Positions 60,327 through 64,000 of a DNA stretch of 64,000 bases are shown one piece after another (the stretch's first letter is position 1; every line of letters begins with the position of its first letter). Position numbers and translations under genes: made by a program. The stretch is from Meiothermus hypogaeus. GTDB taxonomy: Bacteria > Deinococcota > Deinococci > Deinococcales > Thermaceae. The stretch is from contig NZ_QWKY01000010.1 in assembly GCF_003574035.1 (NCBI RefSeq), positions 1 through 64,000 on the forward strand, in the 5' to 3' direction. The notes beneath the pieces are model-generated. The model saw only the letters and a program-made list of their open reading frames with translations, ran no database searches and was not told the DNA's origin.

Positions 60327-60688
60327 GTTTTGCGCCGGGTTTCTACCAGGTAGCGCACCACAAACCCCAAGCAGATGAACACCGTAGCGAACTGGGCCAG
60401 GGTGGCTACCGGACGCTCTACCGTGCCCCCTGTGAGCAGGGTAACGAAGTCGGGCACGCTTCGCAGCGAGCCCACAATTCCAAGTATCGCCAGCACAAGG
60501 GCCAGGTTCAGTGCCTGACGGGCCTGAGCAGGGCGTTTGTCGGCCCAGATGCCCAGGAGGGCAATTAAAAGCCCCAAAAGCCCTGGAATCAGGGCAGTGG
60601 GGGTAAGCTTGGAGCCCATCACCGCCAGGGTGGATACCAGAATCAGGAAGACCCCCGTCCATAGAGCTCTGGCGCTCAGGCTACCCAT
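60323..60688 (-). CDS. Small four-helix membrane protein of unknown function
   Basis: The 121-aa protein has four hydrophobic helices (about residues 9-24, 30-47, 60-76, 95-113) joined by short basic loops. No catalytic motif is visible. The stop overlaps that of convergent mtaB by 4 bp. No family is recognised. Confidence 0.68.
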   Translation of the reverse strand: MGSLSARALWTGVFLILVSTLAVMGSKLTPTALIPGLLGLLIALLGIWADKRPAQARQALNLALVLAILGIVGSLRSVPDFVTLLTGGTVERPVATLAQFATVFICLGFVVRYLVETRRKT

Positions 60689-60803
60689 ACCGCACCTTGA
60701 GAGAAGTCATGAACTTGGTCATATTTGTATTCTCGTTGACCAGGGTTGCAAATTCTATTTGCTGGGCTACGATATCTGTTCTTCGGAAGATATAGTAATC
60801 GGC

Positions 60804-61130
60804 ATGGAGAATCCCACCGTTTTTGGCAAAATCATCCGCCGGGAGCTGCCCGCCGATATTGTGTACGAAGACGAGGAGTTTATCGCCTTCAAGGATATCC
60901 GCCCGCGTTCGAAGGTGCATATTCTGGTCTGCCCAAAGGAATACATCCCCACCCTGGCCGACTACCCCCAGACCGAGGAGGGGGCCCTGAAACTGGGCAA
61001 GCTGATGCTGACCGCCAACAAAATTGCCCAGCAGATGGGCTTGGAAGGCTACTTCATCCGCATCCACGTGGGGGAAAAAGGCGGGCAGGAGGTTTTTCAC
61101 GTGCACGTGCACCTGCGCTCGGATGCCTGA
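60804..61130 (+). CDS. HIT-family nucleotide hydrolase
   Basis: The 108-aa protein ends with the histidine triad HVHVHLRSDA. The N-terminal FGKIIRRELPADIVYEDEEFIAFKDIRPRSKVHILVCPK is typical of the HinT branch, which hydrolyses phosphoramidates. TATAGT lies 7 nt before ATG 60804. No coding neighbour in the same direction. Confidence 0.94.
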   Translation: MENPTVFGKIIRRELPADIVYEDEEFIAFKDIRPRSKVHILVCPKEYIPTLADYPQTEEGALKLGKLMLTANKIAQQMGLEGYFIRIHVGEKGGQEVFHVHVHLRSDA

Positions 61131-61218
61131 GGTGGGTTCGGCCAAAGGCACAAAGCCAAAGCTCGTACGTTGCTGAAAGTTGGCCACATGCTTGTTATTT
61201 GACCTGCGACAGAGATTT

Positions 61219-61989
61219 TTATTTCTTGATCTCCACCCGGTCAATAGTGGTATTTTTTTCGTTGTAGGCCACAACCCGTAGCTGTTCTGCGGTAGCTTCC
61301 AGGACAAGGTAGTGGGGGCTTTTGAGTCGCACTTTGCTCTGCGGGCGCACGCTTACGAAGCTGCGCAACCAGGCACCACCGCCGCCGGTCACGATGTGGA
61401 TGATGCCTTTGGCCTCGAGCCGCTCGTAGTTATGCTCGTGGCCTGCGAGTACCAGCGGCACGCGGTACTGGGTAAGGAGGGGCTCGAGGGTCTGCCGCAG
61501 GCTGCGGGCGCCGCCATGCAGCCCGGAGGAGTAGAGCGGACGGTGGAGCGCCACGATTTTCCAGGGGGCCCTGGAGGCTCTTAAAGCTGCTTCCAGCCAG
61601 CGTCGCTGAGCCTGACTAAAGTCTTCCGAGTAGAGCACAAATACTTCGATGTTTTCCAGCCGGACGGTGTAATAGGGCCTCTCGACCCGGAAGAGCTCGA
61701 GCTGCTTGCCCAGGGCCGGTACATCGTGGTTGCCAAAAGCCGGATAGATGCGTACCGGAGGCAGGTCTTCCAGGTAGCGCAGGATAGGCTCTCCCGAGGG
61801 GTAAAAATTATCGCCAACGGTCAGCAGGGCCTCGAGGGGGTTTTGCCGGTGTTGCTCATTCATGGCCCCGGCAATGAGGGGGCGGTGCGGGCTTTCTGCG
61901 CCCCAGTCCCCAATCACCGCTAGCCGCTGGGCGAAAGCGCTCAGGAAGCAAAAGAGTAGCAGCCAGGGTAGCTTGTGCATACCAAACAT
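61219..61989 (-). CDS. Exported purple acid phosphatase-like metallophosphoesterase
   Basis: The 256-aa protein has a signal peptide (LPWLLLFCFLSAFAQ) and calcineurin-like metal motifs: VIGDWGAE, LTVGDNFY, FGNHDVPA, ALHRPLYSSG, LAGHEHNYER. Such enzymes (Acp5-like) hydrolyse phosphate esters outside the cytoplasm. ATG 61989 is my choice. ATG 61980 or a GTG at 62001 overlapping the upstream stop are alternatives. Confidence 0.88.
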   Translation of the reverse strand: MFGMHKLPWLLLFCFLSAFAQRLAVIGDWGAESPHRPLIAGAMNEQHRQNPLEALLTVGDNFYPSGEPILRYLEDLPPVRIYPAFGNHDVPALGKQLELFRVERPYYTVRLENIEVFVLYSEDFSQAQRRWLEAALRASRAPWKIVALHRPLYSSGLHGGARSLRQTLEPLLTQYRVPLVLAGHEHNYERLEAKGIIHIVTGGGGAWLRSFVSVRPQSKVRLKSPHYLVLEATAEQLRVVAYNEKNTTIDRVEIKK

Positions 61990-62000
61990 GGCTTTCGCCA

Positions 62001-62432
62001 CTAGGCCTGTGGAGTTCCGCCCTGAGGGTTGATTTTCGACTCGTTGATGCCGGCTACCTTAAGTACGTCCTCGGCAATCAGAATGGGGGCATTGGCTCGA
62101 ATGGCCAGGGCCATGCCGTCAGAGGGGCGACAGTCTATCTCGTACTCCAGCCCACGCTGCTCCAGCACTAACCGCCCGTAAAAAGTGCCCTCCTTGAGAT
62201 CAACAATCTCCAGACGCAACACCTTTACCCCCAGCAAATCCAGGGTGTTGTAGAACAGATCGGGCCCCAGCGGCCTGGGGGGTTTCTCGCCGGAAAGGTG
62301 AATCATGATGTTCTGCGTCTCCAGGGCACCAATCACCACCGGCAGAAACAGGTTGTTTTCGGCCTTGAGCATCACGATCAAGTTTCCGTTGCCGGGGTCT
62401 ACCCCCATACCTTCGATGTGCGCAGGCACCAT
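62001..62432 (-). CDS. Bifunctional nuclease family (BFN/DUF151) protein
   Basis: The 143-aa protein has the DUF151 core LFLPVVIGALETQNIMIHL, ...LLGVKVLRLEIVDLKEGTFYGRLVLEQ and CRPSDGMALAIRANAPI. Homologues in plants and bacteria have DNase and RNase activity in vitro. TATACT is 6 nt before ATG 62432, a leaderless start. It overlaps the phosphatase start by at most a base. Confidence 0.92.
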   Translation of the reverse strand: MVPAHIEGMGVDPGNGNLIVMLKAENNLFLPVVIGALETQNIMIHLSGEKPPRPLGPDLFYNTLDLLGVKVLRLEIVDLKEGTFYGRLVLEQRGLEYEIDCRPSDGMALAIRANAPILIAEDVLKVAGINESKINPQGGTPQA

Positions 62433-62507
62433 ACCCTGAGTATACGAGCCCAGCCTGAGGGGGGCTTGAGTCTACCCCTGTCCGGGGCTTGGCGAACCCG
62501 ATAGACT

Positions 62508-63050
62508 ATGAGCGTGAAAACGCATCCTGTGGATATTGCGGGGGTACATCGTGAACTACCCGTGGTTCAGGTGGGCCCCGAGGTCTCGGTGGCTTTGTTC
62601 AACATGTTGGGCGATACCGAAGTGGTTGAAAAGGCGGCAGAAGCCCTGGCCGAGCGAATGCCCCCCGATATCGATACCCTGGTGACCCCCGAAGTCAAGG
62701 CGGTGCCGCTGGCCCATGCCCTCTCGCGCCTGACCGGAAAGCCCTATGTGGTGGCCCGCAAGACCGAAAAACCCTACATGATTAACCCGGTTTCGCGCAC
62801 GGTAATCTCCATCACCACAGGCAAGCCCCAGCTCCTGGTGCTCGACGGCACGGACGTTCCTTTGCTCAAGGGCAAAAAGGTGGCTATTGTGGACGATGTG
62901 GTTTCCACGGGCAGTACCCTGAAGGGGCTCTCCGACCTCATTACCGACGTGGGGGGTGTGGTGGGGGCGGTTATGGCGGTGTTTACCGAAGGTTCCCCTC
63001 GAGAGGATGTAATTGCCCTGGGCCACTTACCGCTCTTCAAGCCGGAATAG
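62508..63050 (+). CDS. Adenine phosphoribosyltransferase-like protein, copy 1
   Basis: The 180-aa type I phosphoribosyltransferase has a complete PRPP loop, [46 protein letters not shown] is the usual flexible hood region. Family members salvage purines or act as PurR-like sensors. The TAGACT box at 62502-62507 is directly before ATG but exactly 6 nt before GTG 62514, so GTG may be the true start (178 aa). It is paralogous to the next gene. Confidence 0.85.
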   Translation: MSVKTHPVDIAGVHRELPVVQVGPEVSVALFNMLGDTEVVEKAAEALAERMPPDIDTLVTPEVKAVPLAHALSRLTGKPYVVARKTEKPYMINPVSRTVISITTGKPQLLVLDGTDVPLLKGKKVAIVDDVVSTGSTLKGLSDLITDVGGVVGAVMAVFTEGSPREDVIALGHLPLFKPE

Positions 63051-63197
63051 CCGCTATCTCCAGACCCCCATAGGCTTTCATAGGCTTTCCAACGGGGTCT
63101 ACCGGAGCCCAGATAACCTTTGCATAAGGCTATTCACACGTATACTCATGGTGTTCGAATAGTCTATGTCCTTGGTGTAGCAAGGGAGAGCAAACTT

Positions 63198-63734
63198 ATG
63201 GAGACCTATCCCATCACGATTGGCAAAATTACCCGTCACGTGCCTGTGGTCGAGACCTTGCCGGGTGTTCACATCCCTCTGATTGAGCTGATGGGGGATG
63301 TCGAACTGGTGCAAGCGGCAGCGGAAGCGCTGGTCAAACATTTGCCGCCCGAGACCGATACCTTACTGACTCTCGAGACTTCCCCCATTGTGCTGGCCCA
63401 CGCCATGAGCGCCATTTCCGGCAAACCCTACGTGGTGGTGCGCCGCAAACGCCGCCCCTACATGCAAGACCCCATCATCCAGGAAGTGGAGTCGCTGACA
63501 CTGGGCGTTTCCGAGACCCTCTGGCTCGATAGCCGCATGGCCGAAAAGCTGCTGGGCCAGAACGTGGCCCTAGTCTTCGATGTGGTCTCGTCCGGGGGTA
63601 CCATGATGGCTTTGGAAAAAGTCGCCAAGAAAGCGGGGGCCAATGTGGTGGCCCGGCTGGCGGCCTTCCACCAGGGCAGCAGCAAGCTCCCCATTACCTT
63701 CCTTACGGAAATCCCCATTTTGCAGACGGCTTGA
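63198..63734 (+). CDS. Phosphoribosyltransferase paralogue with altered PRPP loop
   Basis: The 178-aa paralogue of the preceding gene shares ITRHVPVVETLPGVHIPLIELMGDVELVQAAAEALVKHLPPETDTL and SGKPYVVVRRKRRPYMQDP. Its PRPP loop reads VALVFDVVSSGGTM: the first acidic residue of the pair is Phe and the Ser-Gly-Gly-Thr ends differently from copy 1. Catalysis with PRPP may be lost, leaving a sensor or a regulatory subunit. GGGAGAG precedes ATG 63198; the space from copy 1 is 147 bp. Confidence 0.85.
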   Translation: METYPITIGKITRHVPVVETLPGVHIPLIELMGDVELVQAAAEALVKHLPPETDTLLTLETSPIVLAHAMSAISGKPYVVVRRKRRPYMQDPIIQEVESLTLGVSETLWLDSRMAEKLLGQNVALVFDVVSSGGTMMALEKVAKKAGANVVARLAAFHQGSSKLPITFLTEIPILQTA

Positions 63735-63747
63735 AAAAAGCCGGAGG

Positions 63748-64000
63748 TCATTTTCGCCGCTGGGCAAATAGCCAGTGAATGAAGTCGGGTTCTCTATAAA
63801 CCCGGTTCCAGACATGGTGTTTTTCCGTGGGGTACTCGCTGAAGCGGGCCTGGGTGTTGCCCGCTTTGGCTAGCGCATCGGCCAGGGCGCGGGAAAAGCT
63901 GACCGGTACGACCTCGTCGGCGGCCCCGTGAAAGTTCCAGACAGGTACTTTGGAGAGCCGCTGCCAGACCCAAAAAGGGTCGGCGGCTCCGCAGATGGGC
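63748..64000 (-). CDS. Partial esterase or lipase (alpha/beta hydrolase), C-terminal end
   Basis: About 83 codons before the stop at 63748 show PVWNFHGAADEVVPVSFSRALADAL with the catalytic Asp, and HHVWNRVYREPDFIHWLFAQRR with the catalytic His. This is the C-terminal part of an alpha/beta hydrolase of the phospholipase/PHB-depolymerase type. The rest lies outside the window. It is convergent with the phosphoribosyltransferase copy 2. Confidence 0.8.
   Translation of the reverse strand, partial: PICGAADPFWVWQRLSKVPVWNFHGAADEVVPVSFSRALADALAKAGNTQARFSEYPTEKHHVWNRVYREPDFIHWLFAQRRK

Overview
The window looks like a Thermaceae chromosome (Deinococcus-Thermota, Meiothermus-like). It is GC-rich, CTCGAG is used very often inside genes, and many genes have a -10 box only 6-7 nt before the start codon, as expected for leaderless mRNAs. 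The protein families also fit Thermaceae. The genus is an inference. The gene content describes a bacterium that can fix CO2 by the Calvin-Benson-Bassham (CBB) cycle and oxidise thiosulfate, sulfide and persulfides.

Layout. (1) 1-2.3 kb: a divergent partial gene, thioredoxin reductase, and a TehA/SLAC1-type transporter. (2) 2.5-15.6 kb: CBB region, with transketolase, a ComB-like phosphatase, CbbY, two tandem paralogous small proteins of unknown function, a DUF3422 protein, a divergent CbbR, then the operon glpX-cbbL-cbbS-cbbX-prk-rpe-fba. RuBisCO is red-type form IC with its own CbbX activase, but the phosphoribulokinase looks like the cyanobacterial/plant class. (3) 15.7-38.8 kb: sulfur region. 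One long minus-strand cluster runs soxW-Y-Z-A2-X2-B-X-A-rhodanese-DUF302-soxF-soxC-soxD-Rieske-propeller-ccdA-csoR-like. A second minus-strand cluster carries SQR, an ETHE1-type persulfide dioxygenase/rhodanese fusion, four more rhodanese proteins and a TauE-type exporter. DsrE, cytochrome c, TlpA, a CZB protein and a LysR regulator surround them. (4) 38.8-42.2 kb: a large secreted Ig-like protein and a glutaredoxin-CcdA fusion. (5) 42.21-48.56 kb: a 6.3-kb integrative element in tRNA-Phe, bounded by a 46-bp direct repeat, with integrase, excisionase-like protein, prim-pol, P-loop ATPase and several unknown genes. (6) 48.5-64 kb: tRNA-Phe, tRNA-Asp and ordinary housekeeping genes (trpF, lutBA, ybjQ, fhs, threonine dehydratase, mtaB, HIT, BFN nuclease, tandem phosphoribosyltransferases).

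How it works together. SQR makes persulfide, the dioxygenase and rhodaneses handle it in the cytoplasm, and TauE may export sulfite. In the envelope, SoxXA/YZ/B/CD with flavocytochrome SoxF oxidises reduced sulfur, and electrons pass through cytochromes c to feed CO2 fixation. Three regulatory layers can be read from the DNA: a CbbR-like layer (motif shared by the tkt and glpX promoters), a LysR-type layer (ATAAC-N5-GTTAT boxes at cytochrome c, soxF and sqr/lysR), and a CsoR/CstR-like layer (17-bp ATACC..GGTAT palindromes between -35 and -10 boxes of trxB, soxW and the persulfide dioxygenase).

The most novel material is in the integrative element: two inverted arrays of GTGCAC boxes with the same internal spacing, a pair of mutually exclusive RNA hairpins that would hide the excisionase ribosome binding site, arm-type integrase repeats at both ends, and leaderless promoters sharing an ACATGTG motif.
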